Shown here: piece after piece, positions 39,560 through 51,207 of the stretch
Numbering within the stretch: position 1 is the first letter of the stretch
Layout of the letters: each line of letters starts with the position of its first letter
NCBI RefSeq assembly: GCF_000524195.1
Contig: NW_020170431.1
Location: forward strand, 334,579-398,578
Origin: Echinococcus granulosus
Taxonomy: Eukaryota; Platyhelminthes; Cestoda; Cyclophyllidea; Taeniidae
Length of the DNA stretch: 64,000 nucleotides
Reading direction: 5' to 3'
Notes under the pieces: generated by a model
What the model saw: only the letters and a program-made list of their open reading frames with translations
Told to the model about the DNA's origin: nothing
Databases searched by the model: none
Made by a program: the position numbers and the translations under genes

Positions 39560-40487
39560 TTAATCAGATTCCAAAAACTATTTGCTGTGACTGATGAATT
39601 GGTTGTGAAAACACACAAAAGAGAGACCTCACACCAGTAAAGATTATCATGTCATGCCAGATGATCGCAAAATAACGAAACGCATTTCTAAATAGGGCAT
39701 GCAGAACCACCGGGAAGGCTGCAGGCTTATAATTCCAAAATCCTTTCAAGGTAACATAGCACCTTTCAGTTTATGCAAAAAACTAACAAATTCATAAAAT
39801 AGTTTCTACTTCCTGATAGGACAGAGTGCCATACTACTAAATTTCTACAGTTACCTCGGTATTTGCCTCCCACCACTAAAGCATGCTTGTTACAGAGTTG
39901 TTGGTGCTTTCCAAACCATCCTGCTGCACTCACCATGCTATCGCTTCTTCCCATTGTTTGTCTTCCTCGTTGTTGTAGAAAACGTAGGTCCTTGAGAAAT
40001 TTAGTTTCACACGGTGGCTGTTCGCCCCATCATTGTGCTGTACAGTCATCCAAGTCGCCTGTAGGCGCGAGTGGATATCCAAGCGTTCATCTTGTCCGTC
40101 TTTCCTCACAAGAAGCAATCCTAGGCATGAATTCTCCATGTTCTCTGACACAATACCTTTAACACCTCTCGTATAAAACTGAAGTCTTCGATACAATGCA
40201 GAAGCGCCTGCAATCAACTACCCACTACAGCTCCTAGCAGTCGTTTGCATCGTCTGACGCAATTACCAATCGAATAGAAACGCCAGTTAAACAGTAGTAC
40301 TAATGCATCGAAGGGTGAGGTAAAAGGATGTCCCCCTGATTGGAGGGCCATCACATCATCTATAACGGCACACTTTTGATGCAATTGCACCCATAACTCC
40401 GCTAATATGCGCACCCCTTCGAGGTATTCCTATGGAGATGGGACACTTTTACCGTTTTATACATACTACTTGCACTTTAGCCAGCAT
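39560..40487 (-). CDS. putative PH-domain protein, multi-exon (3' end unresolved)
   Basis: Two exons fit well: 40429-40267 and 40207-39934, joined over a 59-nt intron (GTAATT..TTGCAG, phase 1). Their product includes LGLLLVRKDGQ, TWMTVQH, then FSRTYVFYNNEEDKQWEEAI, which has the shape of the end of a pleckstrin-homology domain: a beta strand, then an acidic segment with the conserved Trp of the C-terminal helix. A short first exon 40487-40470 (ATG CTG GCT..) would join through a 40-nt intron in phase 0, but other starts are possible. A further exon from 39762 keeps the frame (phase 2) and stays open to 39564, with no recognisable domain. PH domains bind phosphoinositides or proteins at membranes. 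The gene lies 0.25 kb beyond the stop of RPUSD2 on the same strand. The family assignment is tentative. Confidence 0.45.
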
Positions 40488-40680
40488 TTGAATAGAAAGG
40501 CTACCAAAGCTAAAAAGCGCCGATCCCACTAACCGTTCCGTGTGTCATCGACCAATCCCACATTTAAAAATATCATCGACTTGCAAAACAGCACATCTAC
40601 TTAAATATATTAAGTAGAACCACCACAACCAACCAAAATCCGTGTACAAAAATGGAGTTCTGTGTATTGTTGGAAGAAAG

Positions 40681-43600
40681 CTAGAGAAGAGGCAATAGTT
40701 CAGCAATACGAGCCTCTAATTCGTCCAACTGAATGGACTCGAGGGCCCACTCGGGTGGAGGCACAGAGTAGGACCAATCGGAGCCAGCGTAGCGATAGGC
40801 ATGCAGATGCAGCACCAGGCTGGATGGCTTAGGATCTGGGAAGCGTCGATTGCAGTCGGGACAGTCGGCCCTGTAGGCAGCTTCAAGGAGGTTTCGTGTC
40901 GCCTCATCCACCGTCGACTCATTGTAGTGGTGCATTTCTGAGCGCGGTGAGAGACGCGAGATTTTGGGGGGTGATAAAGAGGCCTCTTCGCTAATTGTAT
41001 CGTCTTCAGCATCATTATTGTCGTCCTCGTCGTTCTTCGCATTGGGCGCTGCAGCATCCCGATCCGTGATCTAACCAAATACAAGCACTACTGAAGCAGC
41101 TTTTATTAGGGAAAAGAAGGTTTTATGAACATAATTTGCGATGCAAAATGTTTGCGCGAGGCCATGTAAATGCATGAAATTGAATGAGGAATGGAAGGAA
41201 GGGAAGTGATGATGCTATTGCTGGAGACGGAGGCAAAAGAGAGCCCGCATTTGGGCTACACATTCAATCGAAGGAATGTACTTGAGCACTTCAAATAACC
41301 GCGGTGCGACAGTTTCCACTAAGGGATAGGACAAACACGCCATCCATTTGTTATGCTGGTGGTGAACAGGTTGAGGTGGAACACAAAGTGGTTAGAAGCA
41401 GTCCACACGACGAGAAAATCGCATCTGTCAAGGTCAAATCCACTCGACAAGGTTGAGAAATTGCTGAACGGGTCTTTGAACCCCTTCACCTTACAGGCAT
41501 AATTTTGCCTCGATACCACGGTGCATGAAAACGCGTGACCGGGGTAGTGGGAAGGACTACGTAACTGAAATGCTAAAATTAACCAAATGTGGTATCGTAA
41601 CTTCTCCATCGACACCTAATCCCTCAGGAATTCTAGACTCCAGTTAATAAAACTTTAAATGCCACATGATCGAAGGTCATGAAAAACGTGACACTCATGA
41701 CAACAACGGTAGATGGTGAGAACTCACAGCTGTCTTGAGGTAGGTACTCCTGCTTCGTGAAGCCGCTAGAGCAGCAAGGAGCTCCGACCGAGGCTCCCGA
41801 TACTTCGCAAAGGCGCCCTTACTCTCACCCCAATCGTAGGAATTGTATAGTGGGTCATCAACAATAGGAAACCCTGGAGAGAGGAAAAAGCAGACTCCTA
41901 AAAGCTTACTACTCATTGCTAATCAGGAAGTGAATTGATTCACAGTATGCCTCACCCAAGTACTGTAGATGAATTCTCACTTGATGCGTACGACCGGTGT
42001 AGAGACGACAGAGGACAACTGTGCTTCCGGGATTATCGACATCTTTTGGTTTCTTCCACAGAAGCGGTACGAAAGCAGTTTTTGCGGGCTTTCCACCTTC
42101 GCTCTCAGGGAGGACGGCATTGAGACCCAATCGGCTGTTCAGACGACCGAGCGGTTGGTCGACCACCACTGGAGTTGGCGTATTTGCTGTCCCTCCTGGG
42201 GAGGAATTCGTGGGTCCTTTGAATTGACCTTCCACTTCGGCTATATAGAACTGGTTGGTGTGAAGAATATGAATTTCCAAACACGAGGTAAGTTAGCACA
42301 CTCCAGGTACTAAGATGAGCTTCCGATTTTGACCAGTGCAGGCGAAACAATCATCTCGAGACTTACTAGAACGACGTAGATGCGAGTCATAAATATGCTC
42401 TACTGAAACGAGTTGCTCTGTTATCATGAGCCAAATTGACCCCTTCCAAATAAGTATTTACAATGCGATACGTTCATGGAAAAATATAAGTTTAATACTT
42501 AACCAAAAAAACACCTCAATTTTCGTTTGAAATGTAGGAAATGCACACGCATGGACATGAAAGGGCATTACATACAGTAAAGTTGTCAGTTAACGCATCC
42601 GCTACCAAAGTCACGTGTATGACATGCGTACTTTGTCAGTAAGTCGCGTAGTAGACAGTTGGGTTTAGTTTATTGTTCTTTAGGCATCAGTTGAGTAAAT
42701 CAGATCAATTATGCAATTTTTGGTGTCACCTTCGAACAATAAAATATCCACACTGTAATGGTCAATGTTCCTGTGACACTTTGACAGTGAATGTTTGGAA
42801 TGCTGCTACGTAACGTGCACTATTGCAACCATTAATTCAGAAAATCCTCATCTTTTAGTTGCTTTGTTGATAAGTTTCCTTCTGTGCTTACTTGAATCAA
42901 ATCAGCACCAATCGCCCGCAGCCATGATCACGTTATAAATGAGTGTACTTGTAAGTTGGCAAGAGTCTCCAATACAATAAGCCAATAACTCCAGCGCTTT
43001 CTTCGTTTGGGTCCAGTTAAATAAAGAAATCATACAACTTGAACTCGAAATAGAATTTTCATCACGCCCTTTACATTGAAAAACATCACAAACACCTAGC
43101 GCTGCATACTAGCCGCCGTAAGTTTACTTACTAATAACATGGGATATAACGAACCAGGCAATCACACATTTTGCGTGACAAATGAAAGTCTAACACTTAA
43201 AAATAAGTTATAGGCCAAACCTGCCACTAGAGTATTAAAAAGCAATGGACAAGCCGATCTTATCCAGAATTGTAAAGGATTTCTTTTAATTTGAGTCCGA
43301 TAGTTTGCGCAATCATGAGTGAGAATGGCTTGAGAAAAAACGGACCATAAATGCAAATGCAAAAAACATACTTTAGAAACTTCCCGATCGCTGATTTGAG
43401 AGGAGATTTTCATTGCAGCTTCGTAGGTTTTGCCAATCAAGACAAGACCTGATGTCATTCTAGAAGAGGAGAGGAACATATATGATGGTTCAGTAACCTA
43501 TTTTTAAAACTATAAAACTATTTCAGCAAACATGATTGTCGACAAAATGTGAAAATTGCAGAGCACCCCATAGTTGGTCAACATTCACTGGAAATTCAAA

Positions 43601-44328
43601 CAAAAGGAAGAAGGAATTTCAAGTAAATACCTGTCTAATCTATGAATGGCGCGCAAATTCTTCATTCCTTTTTCGTTGTGAAGAATTTTAACAAGTGAGT
43701 TGTGATGATATTGTCCACATGGGTGAATTGGCATCGAAGGTGGCTTGTTAACAACCAATACATTGTCGTCTTCAAAAACAACATCTATCGGTTTGTCTAA
43801 GGAAATGATATCCATGAATATTAACGGGTACCGAGAATGGGCAACTCGTGCCGATGAACACTGTGCTCCAGGAGATCAGAGTCCTGCAAAATGTAATCCA
43901 CGGGGACTTTATCACCATTTATTCTTATTTGCCCAGATGAGATTCTCTGGACCTGAGGATTTCAGGAGTGACTTGAATAAAGGTGGTTACTATGACATCC
44001 ATTTCATCAAAATTGAATTCCTTGTCCAGAACATCGAGAAGCCGACAACTAACCCACCGACGCTTACAGAAGGCCATAAAAACGTAATGGTACGGGACGA
44101 CCTAGGAGGAAATAAATTTTACAACGATTTTACTTTACGTAAGCCATTTTCAGAGTAATACTTTACGGATTCACCTCCACTAAGTGAAACATCGCGAATC
44201 GTGTTGCGTCGAGTAAGGATATCTTTGTGACTTTTCCCAGTCAAACTCTTGGGTTTGACATTGCTAGGTAAAGTGGTCGACTCCAGTTTTTTAAAGCGAC
44301 CAACAATCCGCCGCAAATGCAACCACAC
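40681..44328 (-). CDS. RPUSD2: RNA pseudouridine synthase, RluA family, RPUSD2-like
   Basis: Exons (5' to 3'): 44328(or further)-44134, 44101-43991, 43952-43832, 43796-43631, 43459-43372, 42250-41956, 41873-41728, 41070-40681; stop TAG at 40683-40681. All joins keep frame and have GT..AG borders. The product (about 500 residues, near the human protein's length) shows NGLRK at the start, an S4-like RNA-binding segment (GQIRINGDKV, VHRHELP), the catalytic HRLDR-MTSG motif split by an intron with the nucleophilic Asp, GRTHQVRIHLQYLG, DDPLYN, and the C-terminal CPDC..LHLHAYRYAG..WA region typical of RPUSD2. The enzyme isomerises uridine to pseudouridine in RNA. The second to fourth exons are separated by introns of 32, 38 and 35 nt. 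No in-frame ATG exists in the first visible exon; 44328 is a GTG inside an open stretch, so the true 5' end is unresolved. Confidence 0.9.
41310..41490 (+). repeat. fragment of the composite repeat in an RPUSD2 intron
   Basis: This stretch aligns with 17352-17530 and with the reverse complement of 30180-30310, including the shared phrase GAGAAAATCGCATCTGTC near copy 1's 17454. It lies in the 657-nt intron between the last two RPUSD2 exons, outside the main repeat cluster. Confidence 0.6.
42251..43371 (-). other. RPUSD2 intron of 1121 nt
   Basis: Starts GTATGT and ends ACCAACCAG on the minus strand. Nothing else was recognised inside. Confidence 0.8.
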
Positions 44329-44607
44329 ACCACCCAGGTTGATCTTTATAAATCTTACTTTTAAAACGATCGATTAAAACAACAAGCAACATTGAAGACT
44401 AAAAAGGTTTTTTTATAAATTTTTAATAATTATCTTGAAGTTGACGTCTATAAAACTCAAGGTTGTTTGCGACCTTATGACCTTAAGATTAACAGTGCCC
44501 ACGTGAACTCAAAAACTACGGCGGACTGTGTTGCGGATGTTTTATTCGCCAATCTGATCTTAAAAAAGACAAAACATACTTTGGGCCCTGGCGTTTTAAT
44601 GTGAGCA
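44329..44607. promoter_or_regulatory. shared upstream region between RPUSD2 and the 5-HT receptor
   Basis: The two genes diverge here, with about 280 bases between the first visible RPUSD2 coding sequence and the receptor ATG. It should hold the 5' UTRs or promoter of one or both genes, unless noncoding first exons lie elsewhere. No TATA box or splice leader acceptor could be assigned with confidence. Confidence 0.4.
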
Positions 44608-47600
44608 ATGGATACAAATGTATCTACTTCGGTGCTTGCAGCTACCCAAGTCCCCAGCACTGCCGCCCTAGGTTCAATCCCTCTTGCAGTTACTTTCTGT
44701 ATCATCACTGCTCTAACTATTCTAGGCAACACATTAGTTATCTCTGCTGTCCTTCTAGTACACAAACTTCGGTGTCCTAGCAATTTTCTGATCGTCAGTC
44801 TGGCTGCTAGTGATCTGATGGTCAGCATTATAGTGATGCCTTTCAGCACCTACTTGGAATATCGGCAATACTGGGACCTAGGTGAAGTTGCTTGCGACAT
44901 ATTTATCGTTTTTGATGTTTTTCTATGCACAGCCTCCATTTTGAATCTTTGTGCTATCAGTATTGACCGATATCTTGCAGTTACCCGACCATTTCAGTAC
45001 GTGTACAAACGGACTCCTAAGCGAATGCTGATAATGATTCTCACGGCTTGGTCAATTTCAGCATTAATAAGCATCCCCCCGATATTTGGTTTCAAAGATG
45101 AATTCGTTCCTGGGAAATGCGCCTATAGTCAAAATTTTATTTATCAAATCTATGCTTGCTTCGGTGCTTTTTACATACCTCTTATCGTCATGCTAATACT
45201 ATACGGCCGGATCGTAATTTTAGCTAGGAGGATTGTAAAATCTGACCGAATCAGATTGCCATCAAAACCTTGTGATGAAAAACGAAATTCAATTCAAAAT
45301 TACCCTGAATCACAGGAAACTGATGAAGGCGCCTCCGAGGATAAAAGCAAGTTTACCTATCCATGCTTTGGCAAAACCTGCTGTCTTTACTTACGCAAAC
45401 GGGAATCTCTTGATTCTACTGACAAGTCTGTGGATCCTAATTTCTTTAGCAATATCTCTTCTATTCATTCTATTCCTACCGCACCAGTTGTATGCATTAG
45501 TGAAGCAGGTGATAGTCCACTACTCAATCCCCCCCACATTAAAGAAAACAACTGCCCACCTGACCCAGTTCATCACTTCAGCCGTCTGCCTCCCCAAAAA
45601 TCCTGCCCTAATAGCAAGCTGAGAGAGCACCCAAATAACGGCTGTGAGCGTTCATCTCCGGGAGTTGAGTTCCTTGAACCATCTACTCAAAGACCGCAGA
45701 GCCTCTTCACTAACCAGCATCGAGTAAGCTTGCATCCTGGCGCGGAAAATCTCAAGCATTGCTCCTCACTGTTACGCGATCGAGCCTACTCTGTCACTGT
45801 TGCGCACATACAAACAAAAAACCCGCGAAGCAGCTTACCCTTCTTCTCCAAACAGCGTCTCAGCATTGCTCTTCACTTAAAACGACCAGGAATTAAACGC
45901 TCAAATGAGGCCAAAGCCATCCGAACCCTTGGCGTCATTATGGGTGTTTTCTGCATTTGCTGGCTACCATTTTTCATTGTTGCGGTGAGCTAGTTAATCC
46001 ATTTTACCTTATCTTTGTTAATTTAGTAACTTTTTTGCCTCACTTTTTTGACACCTTAGGATGAGTTTTAAAAATTTTGACCCTAAATTTTTGTAGACTT
46101 CCTTCTTTCTTGTCCCTCATCCCCCTAAAATCGGTTGCATTTCCAGTGTGGAAGAAAAATAACACCTTTTTTAATCTTTACGAGTGAAAAATAAGTTTGC
46201 TGCAGCAAATAAGTTTCTTTCTAATCTTTTTGGCTCCTGTCACTTAACAGAGTACTTGCTGCTAAAATGATTCCCTGCCAAATCTTCGCTTTTTCAAAAT
46301 GCCAGGTTATCATTCCTTCCATTACCTTTAATCTTAATTTTTTTATAGCCTAGATGTAAATTCAGTTTAAAAATTGCATTTTTCCCTTTCTTAAATACGA
46401 TTACTCGGTTTCTGCTTTCGACATGTTGATCACCCCCACTATACTGGCTTAATTTTCCTTTTAAATATTCACAACCCCCGGTGCGGGTAAATAGATTTCT
46501 CCTCTCCACTATCTTTTATTCAAAACCATAAAATCGTGCTTGCAGGCTACGTGGGGGGATAATTACCAACGGTAGATTACTTGGGTTCGGTTAGCTAAAG
46601 AGGCAGGCTGAAATGCTGTGCTGTTACGCCCTTCACGCGCTCGCAAATGGCGTTTACATAGCCTGTCGGGGTTTTTCCACTTGTGGATAGGAAGGTATTG
46701 TAGCATGATGTGTACTTTATAATCTGCCACGAGCTCAGGCGACAACTGACGTAAGTTTCCTTTTTTTTCCCACCAAAAGTGCATGCGTCGCCTTAAGTGT
46801 GGTAGTAAAGTTGACGTTTTTCGACTAAACTGGAGATCTCGCCCTCACCTCACCCCTCTACCTCACTTAAAGTTGGATCATCTTGGCAACAGTGCGACAG
46901 AAGGGGATTGTCATTGTTTGGTCGCCAACTTATGGCTGTCAAAAGAGCGCACCGTCTGCCGCTGTTTAGATAGAGGACGAGCATGCAACTCCGACTGTCA
47001 TCCCTCAATTTTACTTAAAAAGCTTTACTGACTAAATCCTATTAGATGTTATGGCAATTTCTAGTATTAAATCAACTGATATAGCTTGAAACAGAATGGA
47101 TTTAAACAAAAAACGTCGCTTACTTAATTTTGAAATTTTATGACAAGTTGGAGTTGGGAGACAACTTCCTTTCCTTTGGTCGGGAAAATACTAAAATACA
47201 TTGAAATATTCTAAATATGGTCCATATTTACTCATTCTTACTGGAAAATATGTCTATCCATCAGTCCATGCTAATACTTACTTTCAACTCACGATTTCAA
47301 ACCTTTTTTCCACGTTTTCAAGTAATTTGAGATTAATTACTTGGCCCAAAATTATCTGTCAAGTTTGTTTTGTTGATTTGTCTTTTCTACTAAATTGGAA
47401 TACTCAAGCTAGCGCCTCAAGTTGTGCTGGGATAAATTTTCGACGTTTGTAAAGTTCTACTATAATACCGGCACTTTAGGCAATTTTCTGTCGAAGCATA
47501 TTTTTTGCGGAAATCAGAGGATACCCTACCGATGTTGCCCTTTTTTGTGTCCTTTTCGGAATGGCAAGTTAGGCAGTCCTTTTTTTTCGTGGTCGGTTAC

Positions 47601-50600
47601 GCGGAAGCGTTCACTAGGAAAATGAATTACTTTAAACATAACGCATGAACAAATTGCCTGGATTAATGCATTTGCATTAATTAACTCAGCGAACATGGAA
47701 AGTCTCCTAAGACGCAAAATAAACTCACTGTAATGCTAAATGGAATAACAGAATAGAGAGAGCTGGGGAAGAGGTGTTAGGCATCACTTGGGCACCTTTA
47801 ATTAAGTATTATGGGTTAGTAATAAAATAATTTTGCACGAGTCATTTGTCTTTTTTGTATTTTACAGCTGGGTCGACCTCTCTACAATTACATACATAAC
47901 ACAGAAAAGGATATTGACCCCCGTCTCAATTGCTTCTTCCTCTGGCTAGGTAGGTTTACTTAGTTGACTCTGCTTTTGGGAGTAGATCTATGATCATGCC
48001 ACCTATTTGGGGATAAAATGCTTTGCAGCTCTATCAGCATCCCCTCAAATTACTGTTGAATGGCTACCTCCCTTTTTAAAAAAGTGGAACCCCTTTTTCA
48101 AATTCTTACCAACTACTTAGAACGAGCCTCCTTTTGGTGGTCACTTAAAGCACCTAGAGTTCATGTCCATTAAAGGGTCACTTTCTTCTCTTAGAGGCGG
48201 GCTATTGTTCCCCACGAGGAGGTTGATTGAGATTGGTGATACAACTTCCACATCGCAGTGCGTGTAGCGCTCCAAGACTTCCTTGAAGACGAGAGAAGGC
48301 ATGTTACTCGGGCAGAATATGAATTGTCGACATGCATCAGGGCTAGGAACTACAGACGTGGCCTGGAGGCCAGAAGGTACAATGGCAGAGCCTCTGAGTG
48401 GCCAGTTACCAAGACCGAGAGTTAAACAAACAAGAGACCGTGCGTGTCATGTAAATGTGGAAGGGTTTCTCACTCAGTTTACTTTCCTTCCATCTACCTA
48501 GAAAATAGATGGGATACCCAGTAGCAGAGAGCTAATAATAATTGTGCATTTCGAACTTTGAAATATCTATCTGGATACACAGAAACGCTGTTAAGGTCTT
48601 CAGAACATTTTACGTCTATTAAAGGTTTAGAATGTGTGTCAAACAAAATTTTAATGCCTCTCTTTAATTCACAGATAATTTATTCGACTCTTAATAATTA
48701 GAATTTGTAGCGTTAATGTACCCTTCTTAATTAGCTGAACTTTTAGTTTTAATTACGTCCTTGAGGCGGTTTTGCTTATTTTCCCAATTAATCTAAGTGA
48801 TATGAGTGTCGTGTCTCGAGAAAGTAAAAGTGAAATGAATTCGGCTGAGATAATCAAATAAATCACGTTTTGTTTTCTGCGGATTTGTGTAACTACTGCA
48901 TTCACGTGACGTATTCGAAAGACGAAATATTGCTGATTTGCCCCTTAACTTCAAGTTTTATGTCCTTTTATAAAGAAGAATGATTTAGGGAAAGCATATT
49001 GCATCTGTGTAGTGCAGATTTTTACAAAGAACATTTTATTTAATGGGACAGGGAGATTAGGACGTTGATCTTTTCCCCCAGGGGCCGATGGTTGGTCCAA
49101 ACTGTCCGCTTACCACATAAAAAGGTGTATTTAGACAAACCTGCATTACCAATTTAGTGGTCGAGTGTAACATTGTGTTCTTTTTGGCTTTTAGACACAG
49201 TCTCTTGCATTTTCTCTTCCCTCATTTAAAGCGAACAATCCCAGTAACGATGTAGATTCTGCACATCACAAGTTTTTTTGGGTTGCAGGAGGCAGACTTT
49301 CCAGCTATGTAGGGTTTATGCCTGAATCATGTGTTAGAAAATCACGTCAAAAGAGGTTACTTCCTTTGATCCCCGTCTCTTCCTTGCTAATTCACAGGCT
49401 GTCCTGATCCCTGTGTCTTTGTGTGAGCGCATTTTTATGCCTGGGAATTTTATAGGACAATAAAAGTATCCACTTCTAGTCTACATATTACTCATTAAAT
49501 TGTGTGGACGGACTTCACTTATTTTTTGCTTCATGTGTAGGTGCTGGTAGCCTGGGAAGGATTACTCTTCAATCCGCGTTTTGACAAGGAAAATGGGGAC
49601 TAGGCTGGTAGAGTAGTCGCTCACCTTTTGTAAAAAAATGAATGAGGTTTGATGTTTGGATTAATGACGGGTATTGCCCCCCTTGGAGCGGTATCACTGC
49701 CTACTTACAAAGCGAAAATCATCGTGCCTCGCTGCCATTTTTGTTGTAATTTTTTTTAATGCCAGGTAACCAAGATTCCTAGTGAATCCATTTCCCAGGA
49801 AAGGCAAAACAGTGCGTACTATTGTCATTCCATTTTCTACTACTGCTAGCATCATTTATTTTCTGACCTATAGTTGAAATTCCTCGTGATCAAACCCCTT
49901 GAACAGACACAACTGTTCCACTTCTATCGCTTAATGTGGAAGTAAGTGTCCTCAACAATCGAAATTTAGTGGTTGGAAATTAAATTTGTTCTGCCTTTTA
50001 AAAACCTTGGCGGTGTCAACTTGCACTCATACCCCCTTCAATGGGGAAACACTCGCTCCTCTTCATGCGATCCAGTGCCCTCGCTTTCACTTACTGTATG
50101 CCCAACTACGCCCTCTCCACTGACAACTAACTACTCTCCGCCTTTAAGCTTGTCAAATTTGTCCCTCCTGCTTCTCTGGTAGGTGGTACCTTAATCCACC
50201 CCTCGATTTAGTGACTCCAGGGAAATTCCCTTGAGCTGTCGTGTCTAAGATGTTTACAGCTTGTTTCCCTTAGGTATACATTCCACCTTAGAATAATTTC
50301 CAATACAAAAAAGCAGTTTATCACTGTTTGACAAAAGAGCCTTTTATAAAATTACTAAAAGTTGCTTAGGAGTATATTCACGTTTGGTCGGAACGTCAAC
50401 TTTGCTTTATAAATAATATCCGACAGAAAAAGCTTGCCTCTGAAACTAGGTTTACAATAGAATAACATGTTTTAAGTGACTCGCTGTCCTCTATAAATAG
50501 ACTGGATTGGAACAATAAAGCCTACTCAATTGTGCTTTCTCGGTAGGCCCAGGAGACGTGACAAGGCATACCATACTATGAGAAATGACTGAAAGGTTGT

Positions 50601-51207
50601 CAGGAGGTTGAAAAGCCCTTGTGGTTAGGCATAAAATTATGTGTCACCTGTGACAGCATAGTTGGTGCTCTAATCGACATTCGTAGGCTGGAAATGCAGG
50701 TCGTACAATGATCCACCAACGAGTCGAGAGGACATCCAATCCCAGTTTCAGTGGCATATCAAGACACTATGGCGACAAGTGGGAAACCGATACCGCAGAG
50801 AGGGGGAAATTTGCATGGTTACTTCTCTACAGAGGCCTTCTATACGTAATGGCTTAGCACCAACTAACTGTTACTTATTAAATGGAGTAATTTGCCTTTT
50901 ACTCAATAACTGTGTGGCATTTGTGTATCTTGAAGGCTACGTGAACTCGGCACTTAACCCCTTAATCTACGCCATCTTCAACCGTGAATTTCGTCGACCC
51001 TTCTGGGAGTTGATGTCATGCCATTGCTTGAACATTAACGCGCGTCTTCGTGAACGTCGCTACCAGCATGAGTACAGACCTCCACCCGTCCCCTTACCAA
51101 ACATTTCTGGTGGCGGTGGCACTGAAGGTGAAACGCCCTCTCTTTCCCGATCTCGAAATTCTGCTCATTTGCTTGACAGAAGACACAGTTCCATGCTAAC
51201 CGAATAG
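44608..51207 (+). CDS. serotonin receptor, 5-HT1/5-HT7-like GPCR, complete
   Basis: Three exons: 44608-45984, 47868-47949 (82 nt) and 50936-51207, phases 0 and 1, giving 576 residues. TM1 GN (N41), TM2 SLAASDL (D69), disulphide Cys 96 and 171, amine-binding Asp 103 in TM3 (FDVFLCTASI), DRY 120-122, W148 in TM4, FGAFYIP in TM5 (P191), TM6 CWLPFF (W452, F455, F456), TM7 NPLIY (494-498) and helix 8 FNREFRRPF. The loop KRTPKR and TM4-TM5 segments resemble mammalian 5-HT1A most, with 5-HT7-like TM3. Intracellular loop 3 is long (about 215 residues) and has a Cys cluster (CFGKTCC). N4 is a possible glycosylation site. It should act at the plasma membrane in neurons or muscle as a G-protein-coupled amine receptor; serotonin as ligand is inferred. 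It is the paralogue of the receptor ending at 5656. The tail is much shorter (about 75 residues). Confidence 0.92.
45985..47867 (+). other. intron 1 of the 5-HT receptor
   Basis: Runs from GTGAGC to TTTTACAG, separating TM6 from extracellular loop 3. No nested gene was recognised. Confidence 0.85.
47950..50935 (+). other. intron 2 of the 5-HT receptor
   Basis: Runs from GTAGGT to TCTTGAAG and splits the Gly codon before TM7. It contains a fragment of the dispersed repeat at 48260-48410. The 50779 upstream extension of the last exon's open frame is intron by comparison with the paralogue. Confidence 0.8.
48260..48410 (-). repeat. dispersed repeat fragment in receptor intron
   Basis: The reverse complement contains a word resembling CTGGCCTC..GGCATGCC..TAG..CCTAGCCCT, matching the element at 18600, 28730, 35850 and inverted at 12600-12690. 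Similarity is moderate, judged by eye. Confidence 0.4.

Noticed and set aside
44475..44849. Minus-strand frame of 124 codons
   Set aside because: It is antisense to the first exon of the 5-HT receptor and its upstream region; composition mirrors the real gene and no family features are seen.
45272..45622. Second plus-strand frame inside receptor exon 1
   Set aside because: Alternative frame of the loop-3 coding sequence without recognisable features.
50779..50935. ATG at 50779 as start of a separate protein over the last receptor exon
   Set aside because: The paralogue and TM7 motif place the exon start at 50936; the upstream open stretch is intron.
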